Shown here: one piece after another, positions 43,081 through 51,733 of the stretch
How positions within the stretch are numbered: the stretch's first letter is position 1
How the letters are laid out: each line of letters starts with the position of its first letter
Assembly: GCF_002223055.1 (NCBI RefSeq)
Contig: NZ_NKFL01000004.1
Span: 868,001 to 932,000, forward strand
Direction of reading: 5' to 3'
Source: Burkholderia sp. HI2500
Lineage (GTDB): Bacteria; Pseudomonadota; Gammaproteobacteria; Burkholderiales; Burkholderiaceae
DNA: 64,000 nt
Program-made: the position numbers and the translations under genes
The notes under the pieces: model-generated
What the model was told of the DNA's origin: nothing
What the model saw: the letters and a program-made list of their open reading frames with translations, nothing else
Databases searched by the model: none

Positions 43081-43887
43081 ATGCGAGAACTGCCGACGCC
43101 TACGCTCCCTTTTGCCTCGCTGCCCCTCGACACGTCGCGGCGTCACCTGCCGCGCGCTGCTGAAACCGTCACATCGGAGTATCGCCTGCGCGCCGCATGG
43201 GCGCGTACGGAAGACGAATTGCGCGAAGCCCAGCGCCTGCGTTACAGCGTGTTCGCCGAAGAGATGGGCGCGCAGGTCAGCGGCCCGTCCGGTCTCGACG
43301 TCGATCCGTTCGATGCGTACTGCGACCATCTGCTGGTTCGCGATCTCGACACGTTGAAAGTCGTCGGTACGTACCGCGTGCTGCCGCCGCACCAGGCGGC
43401 GCGGGTCGGCCGCCTGTACGCCGAAGGCGAATTCGACCTGTCGCGCCTCACGCACCTGCGCGGCAAGATGGTCGAGGTGGGCCGCTCGTGCGTGCACAGC
43501 GACTACCGCAGCGGCGCCGTCATCATGGCGCTGTGGGGCGGCCTTGGCGCGTACATGATGCAGAACGGCTACGAGACGATGCTCGGCTGCGCGAGCGTGT
43601 CGATGGCCGACGGCGGCCACTATGCGGCGAACCTGTACCAGTCGCTGTCGGCAGGCTCGCTGACGGCGCCGGAATATCGCGCGTTCCCGCACACGGCCCT
43701 GCCGGTCGACGAACTGCAGACGGGCACCGTCGTGGCGCCGCCGCCGCTGATCAAGGGTTACCTGCGTCTCGGCGCGAAGATCTGCGGTGCGCCGGCCTGG
43801 GATCCTGACTTCAACTGCGCGGATTTCCTGACGCTGTTCCGCCTGTCCGACATCAACGCGCGCTACGCCCGCCACTTCCTGGGCTGA
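43081..43887 (+). CDS. olsB: L-ornithine N-alpha-acyltransferase (ornithine lipid synthesis)
   Basis: 268-aa GNAT-like acyltransferase of the OlsB/PlsC-like autoinducer-synthase fold. It makes lyso-ornithine lipid from ornithine and 3-hydroxyacyl-ACP, the first step in phosphate-free membrane lipid synthesis. Family hallmarks: REAQRLRYSVFAEEMGA, the DPFDAYCDHLLVRD strand, VVGTYRVLPP, and VEVGRSCVHSDYRSGAVI. ATG 43081 follows AGGAAAG by 6 nt. Its place near the pho genes agrees with the known role of ornithine lipids under phosphate limitation, though I see no Pho box just upstream. Confidence 0.93.
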   Translation: MRELPTPTLPFASLPLDTSRRHLPRAAETVTSEYRLRAAWARTEDELREAQRLRYSVFAEEMGAQVSGPSGLDVDPFDAYCDHLLVRDLDTLKVVGTYRVLPPHQAARVGRLYAEGEFDLSRLTHLRGKMVEVGRSCVHSDYRSGAVIMALWGGLGAYMMQNGYETMLGCASVSMADGGHYAANLYQSLSAGSLTAPEYRAFPHTALPVDELQTGTVVAPPPLIKGYLRLGAKICGAPAWDPDFNCADFLTLFRLSDINARYARHFLG

Positions 43888-43930
43888 GCCGTCGGAATCG
43901 CGTCGCGCCCGCTCGCCCGGGCGCGCGCAA

Positions 43931-43972
43931 GCGAACGCCGTCGCGTGGCACGAGCCGCGCGACGGCGTTCGT
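43931..43972 (+). terminator. hairpin after olsB, possible terminator
   Basis: GCGAACGCCGTCGCG pairs with CGCGACGGCGTTCGT about 12 nt later. There is no U-run, so Rho-independent function is uncertain. Confidence 0.35.
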
Positions 43973-44092
43973 CCATCTGATCGATGTGTGTGAGTCGGAC
44001 CCTGTTAATTTCGGCGATACGCGATCACCACCGTGCCGCGCGACGGCACGTTCGAGAACGGCCCGGGGAAGGGCCGGACGGCAGCGGCGCGC

Positions 44093-44263
44093 TTAGTGCT
44101 TGCGCCGCCAGTCGAGCAGGTGGTGTTCGGCCATCCAGTGGTGGATCATCCCTTCGCCTTCATGGTTGCGCTTGTATTCGCGCGACTCGAAGAACGACAG
44201 GGCGACGAGCACCATCAGACCGACGAACAGCCCGATCAGGCCGGCAATTTCTTCAGACGACAT
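44093..44263 (-). CDS. small single-span membrane protein
   Basis: 56-aa protein with one membrane helix (about residues 6-25, IAGLIGLFVGLMVLVALSFF) followed by a charged, His-rich tail (EGMIHHWMAEHHLLDWRRKH). ATG 44263 has an excellent AAGGAGG ribosome site; an in-frame start 19 codons upstream is less likely. Function not known. Confidence 0.72.
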   Translation of the reverse strand: MSSEEIAGLIGLFVGLMVLVALSFFESREYKRNHEGEGMIHHWMAEHHLLDWRRKH

Positions 44264-44399
44264 GGCAGCCTCCTTTCCACGGCACAGCGCCATGCGTACA
44301 TAGTAGGACATGCGCGGCACGACTCCGAAGCGAGATTTCCGCTAGACTCGGCGCGGTCCCGGCGTGCGATGGGCGCGCCGATTTCCGGAGCCCTACCTG

Positions 44400-44576
44400 A
44401 TGACCCGTTTCATGCTGGCCGTGCTGGCCGCATCCTTGCTCGCCGGCTGTACCAGCGATCCGCATCAGGCCCGTCGCGGCCATCCGCCGGAAGATCCGGC
44501 CGACTATCACGGCGTGCCGACCGACATGACGCCGCCGTCGATGCTCGACGCGCCGCCGCCGAAACCCACGCAGTAA
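44400..44576 (+). CDS. small lipoprotein
   Basis: 58-aa precursor with a lipobox LLAGC (C17) after MTRFMLAVLAAS, giving a mature lipoprotein of about 42 residues ending in a proline-rich stretch. TAGACT upstream may be a -10. It converges with the MATE gene. Function unknown. Confidence 0.68.
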   Translation: MTRFMLAVLAASLLAGCTSDPHQARRGHPPEDPADYHGVPTDMTPPSMLDAPPPKPTQ

Positions 44577-44595
44577 CGGCTGGTTCGGCTCGCCG

Positions 44596-45960
44596 TCAGG
44601 CGCGGGCCACGGGCGTGTCGGCGCCGATGTGCCGCAACAGCGCCGGCAGGTAGCGCGCCAGCGTCGCGCCGCGCGCGGCCATGAACAGCAGCAGCGCGAA
44701 CCAGAGGCCGTGATTGCCGAACGTGCCGACGGCGGCGAGCGTGGCCACGACGAAGATCGAGAACGACGCGACCATCGCACGCATCAGCGATTGCGTCTGC
44801 GTGGCGCCGATGAACACGCCGTCGAGCAGGAAGCCCCAGACCGACACGATCGGCGAAAGCGCGGCCCACGGCAGGTAGCGCAGCGCCGTTTCGCGGATCT
44901 CGGCCTGGTCGGTCAGGCGCGCGACGATCCAGCCGCCGGCGGCCCAGTACACGAGCGTGAACAGCAGCGCGCCGAGCGCAGACCAGAGCAGCGTGACGCG
45001 TACGGCCTGCCGGAACGCGCGGCGGTCGCGCGCGCCGGCCGCCGCGCCGACGAGCGCCTCGGCCGCATGTGCGAAGCCGTCGAGGCCGTACGCCATGAAC
45101 GTCTGGAAATTCAGCAGCAGCGCGTTCGCCGCGAGCGTCGCATCGCCCTGTTTTGCACCGAGGTGCGCGAACCAGCCGAATGCGCCGAGCAGGCACAGCG
45201 TGCGCAGGAAGATGTCGCGATTGAGCACGATCAGCCGTTTGAGCGCGACGCGGTCGGCGAGTGCGCGCACCGCGATCGGCGCAAGGCCGCGCGGCCGCAG
45301 CCGCCACAGCATCCATGCGCCGAGCGCGAAACCGCATGCGTCCGCGGTGGCCGTCGCGGCGCCGATGCCGGCAATACCCCAGCCGAAGCCATACACGTAG
45401 AGCAGCACGGCGCCGATGTTCACCGCATTGATGAACACCTGTGCGACGAGCGCGAGCCGCACGCGCTGCATGCCGAGCAGGTAGCCGAGCACGACGTAGT
45501 TCGCGAGCGCGAACGGGGCGCTCCAGATTCGCGCGTGGCTGTAGGCGAGCGCCGTGGTGCGGACGGCGTCGCTGCCGCCGAGCGCGGACAGCGCAAATGA
45601 CAGCAGCGGCACCTGCAGCGCCAGTACCGCGGCGCCGAGTGCGAGCGCGACGATCAACGCGCGCAGCAGGTTCAGGCGGATCCCGGCGGCGTCGCCGGCG
45701 CCATGCGCCTGCGCGACGAGGCCCGTCGTCCCCATCCGCAGGAAACCGAACCCCCAGAACACGAAATTGAAGAACAGCCCGCCGAGCGCGACGCCGCCCA
45801 GGTACTGCGTGCCGTCGAGGTGGCCCGCGACGGCCGTGTCGACGGCACCGAGGATCGGCTGGGTCAGGTTCGCGAGGACGATCGGGAACGCGAGCGCGAG
45901 GACGCGCCGATGCGTGACGGCGGCCGTGCCGGCCCCGTGCGGTAACGCGGCTTCGGACAT
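44596..45960 (-). CDS. MATE family efflux transporter (DinF-like)
   Basis: 454-aa multidrug and toxin extrusion protein with 12 hydrophobic segments in two pseudo-repeats. The N-terminal LALAFPIVLANLTQPILGAVDTAVAGHL and GFGFLRMGTTGLVAQAHGAGD fit the DinF branch. It starts at ATG 45960, 10 bp after the DUF2288 gene on the same strand, so they probably share a transcript. The substrate is not predictable. Confidence 0.93.
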   Translation of the reverse strand: MSEAALPHGAGTAAVTHRRVLALAFPIVLANLTQPILGAVDTAVAGHLDGTQYLGGVALGGLFFNFVFWGFGFLRMGTTGLVAQAHGAGDAAGIRLNLLRALIVALALGAAVLALQVPLLSFALSALGGSDAVRTTALAYSHARIWSAPFALANYVVLGYLLGMQRVRLALVAQVFINAVNIGAVLLYVYGFGWGIAGIGAATATADACGFALGAWMLWRLRPRGLAPIAVRALADRVALKRLIVLNRDIFLRTLCLLGAFGWFAHLGAKQGDATLAANALLLNFQTFMAYGLDGFAHAAEALVGAAAGARDRRAFRQAVRVTLLWSALGALLFTLVYWAAGGWIVARLTDQAEIRETALRYLPWAALSPIVSVWGFLLDGVFIGATQTQSLMRAMVASFSIFVVATLAAVGTFGNHGLWFALLLFMAARGATLARYLPALLRHIGADTPVARA

Positions 45961-45970
45961 GGCGGACGCG

Positions 45971-46294
45971 TCAGGCGCGTTCCTGCACGCAGACCCAAGG
46001 CGAGACGACGACCGCCCACAGCTCCGGGTTGCGCGCCGCGTAATCGGCAGCGGTTTCGGCCGGCATGCGTACGACGAGGCCCGCCGACAGCCAGCGCGTG
46101 ACCTGCTCGGCATCGTCGTCGGCAACGGCTTCCGCGACGCTGACGAGATCGAGGTCGCGTGCCACGGACAGCAGCTTGCCCTGCGCGAAGAAGCGTTCGA
46201 GATCGCACCAGTCGATCTTGGCGGTTTCGCCGAGGAGTTTGGCGTAGAGCGGGCTGGGCGACGCGCCCGCGTCGGAGTGGTGATCAGAGGACAT
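45971..46294 (-). CDS. DUF2288 family protein
   Basis: 107-aa soluble protein; the pattern LYAKLLGETAKIDWCDLERFFAQGKLLSVA and the C-terminal LWAVVVSPWVCVQER match DUF2288. Function unknown. First gene of a two-gene unit with the MATE transporter. Confidence 0.82.
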   Translation of the reverse strand: MSSDHHSDAGASPSPLYAKLLGETAKIDWCDLERFFAQGKLLSVARDLDLVSVAEAVADDDAEQVTRWLSAGLVVRMPAETAADYAARNPELWAVVVSPWVCVQERA

Positions 46295-46370
46295 CGTTTT
46301 CTAGGAAAGACTGCGTGGTGGCGCCACTATAAACCATCCGGCCGGGCCGGCGGCACGGGGGGCGGCCGGC

Positions 46371-48008
46371 CTACGCGTCGCGCAGCGCGCGGCGCACGAT
46401 CTTGCCGGTCGCGGTCATCGGCAGGCTGTCGACGAACGCGATCGCGCGCGGATACTCGTGCGCGGCGAGGCGCGTGCGCACATGTGCCTGCAGCGCCTGC
46501 ACGAGCGCCTCGTCGCCGGTGTGGCCGGGATTCAGCACCACGAACGCCTTGACGATCTCGGTGCGCGTCGCGTCGGGCACGCCGACGACGGCGGCCATCC
46601 GCACCGCCGGATGCGTGAGCAGGCAGTCCTCGATCGGGCCCGGGCCAATCCGGTAGCCGGCGCTCGTGATCACGTCGTCGTCGCGGCCGACGAAGCGCAC
46701 GAAACCGTCGGCGTCGATCGTGCCCGTGTCGCCGGTGAGCAGGTAGTCGCCGGCGAACTTGTCGCGCGTCGCGTCGGCGTTGCGCCAGTATTCGAGGAAC
46801 ATCACCGGATCGGGGCGGCGCACCGCGATGCGCCCTTCGACGCCGGGCGGCAGCGGCGTGCCGTCCGCGTCGACGATCGCGACCGCATGGCCGGGCACCG
46901 CCTTGCCGATCGCGCCGGGCTGCGCATCGAACAGCGCCGCGCACGACGACAGCACCATGTTGCACTCGGTCTGCCCGTAGAACTCGTTGATCGTCACGCC
47001 GAGCGCGTCGCGCCCCCAGGCCGTCAGCTCGGTGCCGAGCGATTCCCCGCCGCTCGCGACGGATTTCAGCGACAGCGCGTAGCGTTCGCGCGGTGCCGTG
47101 ACGGTGCGCATCAGCTTCAGCGCGGTGGGCGGCAGGAATGCATGGGTGACACCGTGCCGCGCCATCAGCGCGAACGCCGCGTCGCCGTCGAATTTCTCGA
47201 AGCGGCGCGCAAGCACCGGCACGCCGTGATGCCACGACGGCAGCAGCACGTCGAGCAGGCCGCCGATCCATGCCCAGTCGGCGGGCGTCCAGAACAGGCG
47301 CGCGTCGCGCGGGAAGCACTGCTGCGACATCTCGACGCCCGGCAGGTGGCCCAGCAACACGCGATGCGCGTGCAGCGCGCCTTTGGGTTTGCCCGTCGTG
47401 CCGGACGTATAGATGATGACCGCCGGATCGTCGGCGGCCGTATCGGCCGGCACGAAGTCGGGTGTTTCGGCGGCGAGCGCCGCGTCGTAGCGCAGCACGC
47501 CCGGCTGATCGGGCTCATCGGGCGTATCGGGCGCATCGTCGCCGATGCAGTAGACGGTATGCAGTGCCGGCAGCCGGGCGCGCAGCGGCGCGATTTTCGC
47601 GTAGCCGGCCGCATCGGTGACGAGCGCAGCCGCCTCGCTGTTCGCGAGCCGGTATTCGAGCGCATCGACGCCGAACAACGTGAAGAGCGGCACCGCGATT
47701 GCGCCGAGCTTGTATGCGGCGAGGTGCGCGACGGCCGTTTCGGGGCCCTGCGCGAGAAAGATGCCGATCCGGTCGCCGCGCCGAAGGCCGGCGCGCGCAA
47801 AGCTGTTCGCGAGCCGGTTAGAAGCATTCTTCAAGTCGTCGAACGTGATCCGAAAAACGTCGCCTTGCGCCGTTTCATGGATCAGCGCGAGGCGTCCGCT
47901 GCCGTCCGCCCACTTGTCGCAGACATCCACGCCGATGTTGTAACGTGCCGGAACGTCCCACGCGAAGCGGGAGAGCAGGTCGTCGTAGTGGTCGGCGGCG
48001 GGCAGCAT
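46371..48008 (-). CDS. acyl-CoA synthetase (AMP-binding)
   Basis: 545-aa ANL-superfamily adenylating enzyme of the acetyl/medium-chain acyl-CoA synthetase group. The P-loop IIYTSGTTGKPKG lies at residues 198-210, followed by the FYGQTECN motif, GDTGTIDADGFVRFVGRDDDVI (hinge aspartate) and the C-terminal catalytic lysine in TATGKIVRRALRDA (about K536). AGGAG lies 8 nt before ATG 48008. The acid substrate is unknown. Confidence 0.93.
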   Translation of the reverse strand: MLPAADHYDDLLSRFAWDVPARYNIGVDVCDKWADGSGRLALIHETAQGDVFRITFDDLKNASNRLANSFARAGLRRGDRIGIFLAQGPETAVAHLAAYKLGAIAVPLFTLFGVDALEYRLANSEAAALVTDAAGYAKIAPLRARLPALHTVYCIGDDAPDTPDEPDQPGVLRYDAALAAETPDFVPADTAADDPAVIIYTSGTTGKPKGALHAHRVLLGHLPGVEMSQQCFPRDARLFWTPADWAWIGGLLDVLLPSWHHGVPVLARRFEKFDGDAAFALMARHGVTHAFLPPTALKLMRTVTAPRERYALSLKSVASGGESLGTELTAWGRDALGVTINEFYGQTECNMVLSSCAALFDAQPGAIGKAVPGHAVAIVDADGTPLPPGVEGRIAVRRPDPVMFLEYWRNADATRDKFAGDYLLTGDTGTIDADGFVRFVGRDDDVITSAGYRIGPGPIEDCLLTHPAVRMAAVVGVPDATRTEIVKAFVVLNPGHTGDEALVQALQAHVRTRLAAHEYPRAIAFVDSLPMTATGKIVRRALRDA

Positions 48009-48188
48009 CGAGGTGTCTCCTGGGGGGGGCGAACGTGGCGTCGCGCGAGCGGCTTACATCAGGATTTCACGCAAACGAATCCACAATGGCGTCTGAGGGT
48101 AGGGAATCTTCGTACTCGTCCAATAGCCTCGGCTCAGTGCACGATTCCACAATGACGCATAAGATCACGAAAAAATCAGTGTGTGACC

Positions 48189-48308
48189 ATGGATTTGCTT
48201 CTGATAGCTGCGGGGTTCAGCCTGATCGGAATCGGCGTACTGGTAGCGTTTGCCCGTCACGTCGATCCGTTGTCCGGCCGGTTCACCGGACGTCTGCGCA
48301 AGCGCTGA
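48189..48308 (+). CDS. 39-aa single-span membrane protein
   Basis: Short frame MDLLLIAAGFSLIGIGVLVA... with one N-terminal membrane helix (residues about 2-21) and a basic tail ending GRLRKR. The ribosome site is poor, but the composition is strongly membrane-like and the frame is well placed in an otherwise empty gap. Two near-identical 16-bp elements lie upstream. Confidence 0.5.
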   Translation: MDLLLIAAGFSLIGIGVLVAFARHVDPLSGRFTGRLRKR

Positions 48309-48379
48309 CATCACCTTTCCCGGTTTTCACCGCGACGACACGCGATGCGTGCCGGCATCGCGTGTCGTCCATCGGGTGC

Positions 48380-49081
48380 TCAGCGCGCCGGCAGGTAGCG
48401 TGACGGGTCGATCGATCGGCCGCCGTAGCGCAACTCGAAATGCAGCGCGACGCGATCGCTGTCGCTGTTGCCCATCTCGGCGATCGATTGCCCTTGCGTG
48501 ACCGACTGGCCTTCCTTCACCAGCAGCGCGCGGTTGTGCGCGTAGGCGGTCAGGTAGTCGGCGTTGTGCTTGAGGATGATCAGGTTGCCGTAGCCGCGCA
48601 GCCCGTTACCCGCATAGACCACCACACCGGGCGCAGCCGCGACCACCGGCGTGCCCGGCGAATTCGCGATGTCGATGCCCTTCGATTTCGAGCCGTCGAA
48701 CGTGCGGACCACATTGCCGGCTGCCGGCCAGATCAGCGCGATGCTCGTGGCCGGCTTGACGGCCGATTCGACCGGCGCGGAAGGCGCGGGGCGGGCCCGG
48801 CCGGCACTGCCGGTGCCGGTGGTCGACGGCGTCGATGCCGTGGTCGTGCCGGGCGGCGGCGCGACGCGCAGCACCTGGCCGACTTCGATCGCATCGGGGT
48901 TCGTCATCTGGTTCCAGCGCACGATGCTCGATACCGACGTGCGGTTGTCGCGCGCGATCTTGTAGAGCGTATCGCCGCGTTCGACGCGATAGAACCCGGG
49001 GCCGACGGGCGCGGAGCCGCACGCGACGAGCAGGGCGGCGCAGGCGGCTGCGAAGAGTCGCTTCGTTGTTGTTCCGAACAT
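48380..49081 (-). CDS. NlpD-like LysM/LytM lipoprotein
   Basis: 233-aa lipoprotein (lipobox LLVAC at C21) with one LysM domain (YRVERGDTLYKIARDNR, about residues 31-75), a Ser/Thr/Pro/Ala linker and a C-terminal LytM (M23) domain. The zinc ligands are missing: GIDIAN lacks the first His, and the HxH motif reads AYAHN...LHFEL. This is the NlpD type that activates amidases instead of cutting peptidoglycan. ATG 49081 has GAGG 4 nt upstream. Confidence 0.9.
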   Translation of the reverse strand: MFGTTTKRLFAAACAALLVACGSAPVGPGFYRVERGDTLYKIARDNRTSVSSIVRWNQMTNPDAIEVGQVLRVAPPPGTTTASTPSTTGTGSAGRARPAPSAPVESAVKPATSIALIWPAAGNVVRTFDGSKSKGIDIANSPGTPVVAAAPGVVVYAGNGLRGYGNLIILKHNADYLTAYAHNRALLVKEGQSVTQGQSIAEMGNSDSDRVALHFELRYGGRSIDPSRYLPAR

Positions 49082-49223
49082 TGAACCTCGCAAAACCCTG
49101 CCGCGCGTGACGCGGCAGGCAACACAAAACGTCCGATTTTAACGGGTTCGACCCGCGCACCGCAGTTTGGGCCCTTATCGGGGCTGCGGCGCGCCGGTTC
49201 CACGGGTTGCCTGAGGGCGTTTC

Positions 49224-49264
49224 AGCCTGCGTATCAAGCCTGTGTATCAGCCTGTGTATCAGCC
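49224..49264 (-). repeat. 12-bp tandem repeat at the 3' end of the epimerase gene
   Basis: Three copies of AGCCTG(T/C)GTATC in tandem, of which the last runs into the stop codon of the epimerase gene (TCA at 49259-49261 on the plus strand). Confidence 0.7.
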
Positions 49265-50170
49265 GGCGAGCGGAAGGACGCGAATCCGCAGCGTGGCCGT
49301 TTCGGTCGCGCCCGGCGCGAGCAGGCGCAGCCCGAGGCCGTTGTGGATCGCATCCGGCAGGCCGAGCCACGGCTCGACGCAATAGAAGTCCGAATCCGGC
49401 TTTTCGGTCCAGGTCGTGACCGCGTACCACGGGATCGAGCCCGGCACGTCGAGCGCGATCTCGATCGTGCGGCGGCGGCCCGGCATCACGATGCGCACCG
49501 GTGTGGCCGGCACGCTGTCGAGGCAGTGGACGCGGTCGAGGATGTCCGGGTTGTCGAGGTGATAGCGGGCTTCGCCCGGCTCGGGCGTGCTGATCGAACC
49601 GTCGGCCTGCTGCGCGCAACGATGCGTGGGCGGCAGCTCGAGCGTGGTTTCGGCGCGTTCGCCGTGCGGCAGCGCGAAATAGAAATGGTGGCCGGCGTAG
49701 TAGGGCAGCGGCGTGTCGCCGCGATTGGTCGTCGTCAGCGCGACTTCGAGCGTGTGCGAGTCGGCCAGCCGGTAGGTCGTTTCGAACCGGAAGTCGAACG
49801 GGTAACTGGCGCGCAGCGCGTCGGTCGCGTCGAGCGTCATCGACAGCGCGGCGCCATCGGCCGACGGGTGCGCGGCGAACGGCAGGTCGCGCGCGAACCC
49901 GTGCATCGGCAGGTCGCGCACCACGCCGGCGGCGTCGCGCCAGCGGCCGAGTTCGCCGTCGACGCGGTGTCGGCCGAGGAACGGGAACAGCAGCGGGTTG
50001 CCGCCGCGCACGCGTGCGAGGTTGCTCCAGTCGGCCGTGTCCGGCCAGAAGATCACCGGTTCGCCGTCGACATCCCATGACAGCAGGCGGCCGCCGAATT
50101 GCGGAGCGACCCGGACGAGCGACGGGCCGGCGTGAAGTTCGTGAATGTCGTGTTGCTGGAAGGTCGGCAT
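49259..50170 (-). CDS. aldose 1-epimerase family protein
   Basis: 303-aa galactose-mutarotase fold protein interconverting sugar anomers. Likely catalytic residues are His in LPMHGFARDLPF and YYAGHHFYFAL and the acidic residue in FYCVEPWLG. It belongs to the broad epimerase/D-hexose-6-phosphate mutarotase group; the sugar is unknown. ATG 50170 (MPTFQQHDIHEL) lacks a strong ribosome site but matches the start of the fold. Confidence 0.87.
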   Translation of the reverse strand: MPTFQQHDIHELHAGPSLVRVAPQFGGRLLSWDVDGEPVIFWPDTADWSNLARVRGGNPLLFPFLGRHRVDGELGRWRDAAGVVRDLPMHGFARDLPFAAHPSADGAALSMTLDATDALRASYPFDFRFETTYRLADSHTLEVALTTTNRGDTPLPYYAGHHFYFALPHGERAETTLELPPTHRCAQQADGSISTPEPGEARYHLDNPDILDRVHCLDSVPATPVRIVMPGRRRTIEIALDVPGSIPWYAVTTWTEKPDSDFYCVEPWLGLPDAIHNGLGLRLLAPGATETATLRIRVLPLAG

Positions 50171-50340
50171 GGCGAATCGGGTTGGGCGGGTGGACGGGAA
50201 CGGCGCGCTCCATTATCGGGCCGTGGCGGCTCGGGGAAAACCCTTCTCGGGAAATTGCGAGTTTTTAAGACCGTCATCGGTCGGGATAATGCCTCTAAAC
50301 CGGTGATGTTGCCGGGTCATGACACTTCGTGGAGGGGGCC

Positions 50341-50427
50341 ATGGATCTGGCAATGGCAATGGGTATCGCACTGTTCGGCATGTTCACCGGCAGCACGGTA
50401 TTATTTTTCTATCAGCTCGGCCGCTGA
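50341..50427 (+). CDS. 28-aa membrane microprotein
   Basis: Frame MDLAMAMGIALFGMFTGSTVLFFYQLGR, given in two parts: a hydrophobic span (residues 4-23) and a short basic end. GGAGGGGG lies 6-7 nt before the ATG, a GATAAT -10-like box is about 50 bp upstream, and a perfect intrinsic terminator begins 26 bp after the stop. The strong signals on each side make this a convincing tiny gene despite its size. Confidence 0.72.
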   Translation: MDLAMAMGIALFGMFTGSTVLFFYQLGR

Positions 50428-50452
50428 CGGCAATTCCTGCCGAAGTCGAAAG

Positions 50453-50479
50453 GCCCGCCATGCAAATGGCGGGCTTTTT
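50453..50479 (+). terminator. intrinsic terminator after the 28-aa gene
   Basis: Perfect 8-bp stem GCCCGCCA-TGCAAA-TGGCGGGC followed by TTTTT. Confidence 0.9.
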
Positions 50480-50648
50480 GCTTTCTGAGTGCTTACAAAT
50501 TGCAAGCGTTTGTGTGCATTGCCGCAATATCCAGCCAAATGCCTTGGCGCAGTAATCCTGGCTCGGCATAATCGGGGCGCGTTTTTACGGACGCGCATCG
50601 CGTCGTCCGCTTCTCTTTCCGCTTAATTTTCACTAAAAGGACCGACGC

Positions 50649-51479
50649 GTGAGTCTCTGGTTTCTGGTATTCCTGAGCGTCCTGCAGGGCGTCACCGAAC
50701 TCTTCCCCGTCAGCAGCCTTGGCCATACGCTGCTCGTGCCGGCGCTGTTCGGCATGCACATCGACAAGCACGCCCCGCAACTGCTGCCGTTCCTCGTCGC
50801 GCTGCACCTCGGCACCGCGCTGGCGCTGCTGTGGTATTTCCGCGCGCGCTGGATCGCGTTGATCAGCGGCTTCTTCGCGCAGCTCGGCGGCCGCAAGAAC
50901 GACGACGGGCACCTGATGTGGGCGCTCATCATCGGTACGATCCCGACCGGCATCGTCGGGCTGCTCCTCGAGAAGCGCATCGAACGCGTGTTCCACGACC
51001 TGCGGATCGTCGCGGTCGCGCTGATCGTGAACGGCGTGCTGCTGTGGCTCGGCGATCGCATCCAGCGCAGCCGCGCGCATCAGGCTCCGGAGAAGATGAC
51101 GTTCAAGCAGGCGTTCTTCGTGGGTCTCGCGCAGATCGGTGCGCTGATTCCGGGCTTCTCGCGCAGCGGGCTGACGATGATCGCCGGTAACGCCGCGGGG
51201 CTGACGGCGGAGAAGGCTGCGGAATTCTCGTTCCTGCTCGGTACGCCGATCATTTTCGCGGCGGGGGTGCTCGAGCTGCCGAAGCTGTTCCATGCGCGCG
51301 ACCAGCTCGCCGATGCGCTGCTCGGCGGCGTGCTGACGGCGATCGCCGCGTACCTGAGCGTGCGGTTCCTGATGCGCTACTTCGAAGGGCGTGGCCGGCT
51401 GGCTTCGTTCGGCGTGTATTGCGTGATCGCCGGTGTGTTCTGCCTTGGCTGGTTCATGCTGCATCCGCAGCCGGTTTGA
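50649..51479 (+). CDS. uppP: undecaprenyl-diphosphate phosphatase
   Basis: 276-aa BacA-type integral membrane enzyme that recycles the undecaprenyl carrier lipid for peptidoglycan synthesis and confers bacitracin tolerance. Signature motifs: [18 protein letters not shown] (the E-rich catalytic loop near residue 17) and [15 protein letters not shown] (about residues 166-180, with the catalytic S/R). GTG 50649 is the start, with AAAGGAC 7 nt upstream. Confidence 0.95.
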   Translation: MSLWFLVFLSVLQGVTELFPVSSLGHTLLVPALFGMHIDKHAPQLLPFLVALHLGTALALLWYFRARWIALISGFFAQLGGRKNDDGHLMWALIIGTIPTGIVGLLLEKRIERVFHDLRIVAVALIVNGVLLWLGDRIQRSRAHQAPEKMTFKQAFFVGLAQIGALIPGFSRSGLTMIAGNAAGLTAEKAAEFSFLLGTPIIFAAGVLELPKLFHARDQLADALLGGVLTAIAAYLSVRFLMRYFEGRGRLASFGVYCVIAGVFCLGWFMLHPQPV

Positions 51480-51522
51480 TGCTGCGAAGGTCGATCTCGC
51501 GTGATGTGGCGCGATGATCGGG

Positions 51523-51563
51523 TATAATTTCGGGCTTGGCTTCATGCCGGGCCCGTTTTGTTT
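51523..51563 (+). terminator. TATAAT box followed directly by a terminator-like hairpin
   Basis: TATAAT at 51523-51528, then a 9-bp stem GGGCTTGGC-TTCAT-GCCGGGCCC (51534-51556) and GTTTTGTTT. It probably ends the uppP transcript; the -10-like box just before it could be chance or a start for the tRNA transcript. Confidence 0.55.
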
Positions 51564-51646
51564 CGGGGCTTCGAGTTGGTGGTTTTGCTGCCGCTTGAAG
51601 CCTTGCATCAAATGCAGCCCGCGCCGGCCGTGTCTTTTCTCCCCGA

Positions 51647-51723
51647 CCGCCCTTAGCTCAGTTGGATAGAGCAACGGCCTTCTAAGCCGTAGGTCACACG
51701 TTCGAATCGTGTAGGGCGGGCCA
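51647..51723 (+). tRNA. tRNA-Arg (anticodon TCT), prophage integration target
   Basis: 77 nt with encoded CCA. Acceptor CCGCCCT/AGGGCGG, D-arm GCTCAGTTGGATAGAGC, anticodon stem ACGGC/GCCGT with loop CTTCTAA (TCT at 51681-51683), T-arm ACACG-TTCGAAT-CGTGT. The integrase gene ends 11 bp downstream, which marks this tRNA as the attachment site. Confidence 0.98.
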
Positions 51724-51733
51724 GCTAGAAGCC
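51690..51733. other. predicted prophage attachment region (left end)
   Basis: The 3' half of tRNA-Arg plus the 10-bp gap to the integrase stop. Tyrosine integrases that target tRNAs usually recombine in the T-arm/3' end, so the core should lie here and a copy of the tRNA 3' end should mark the right boundary outside the window. The exact core cannot be seen without the other end. Confidence 0.6.

Noticed and set aside
49224..49264. 12-bp tandem repeats as a possible regulatory array or VNTR switch
   Set aside because: Only three copies at the 3' end of a gene with no downstream partner; slippage would change just the stop region, so I list it as a simple repeat only.
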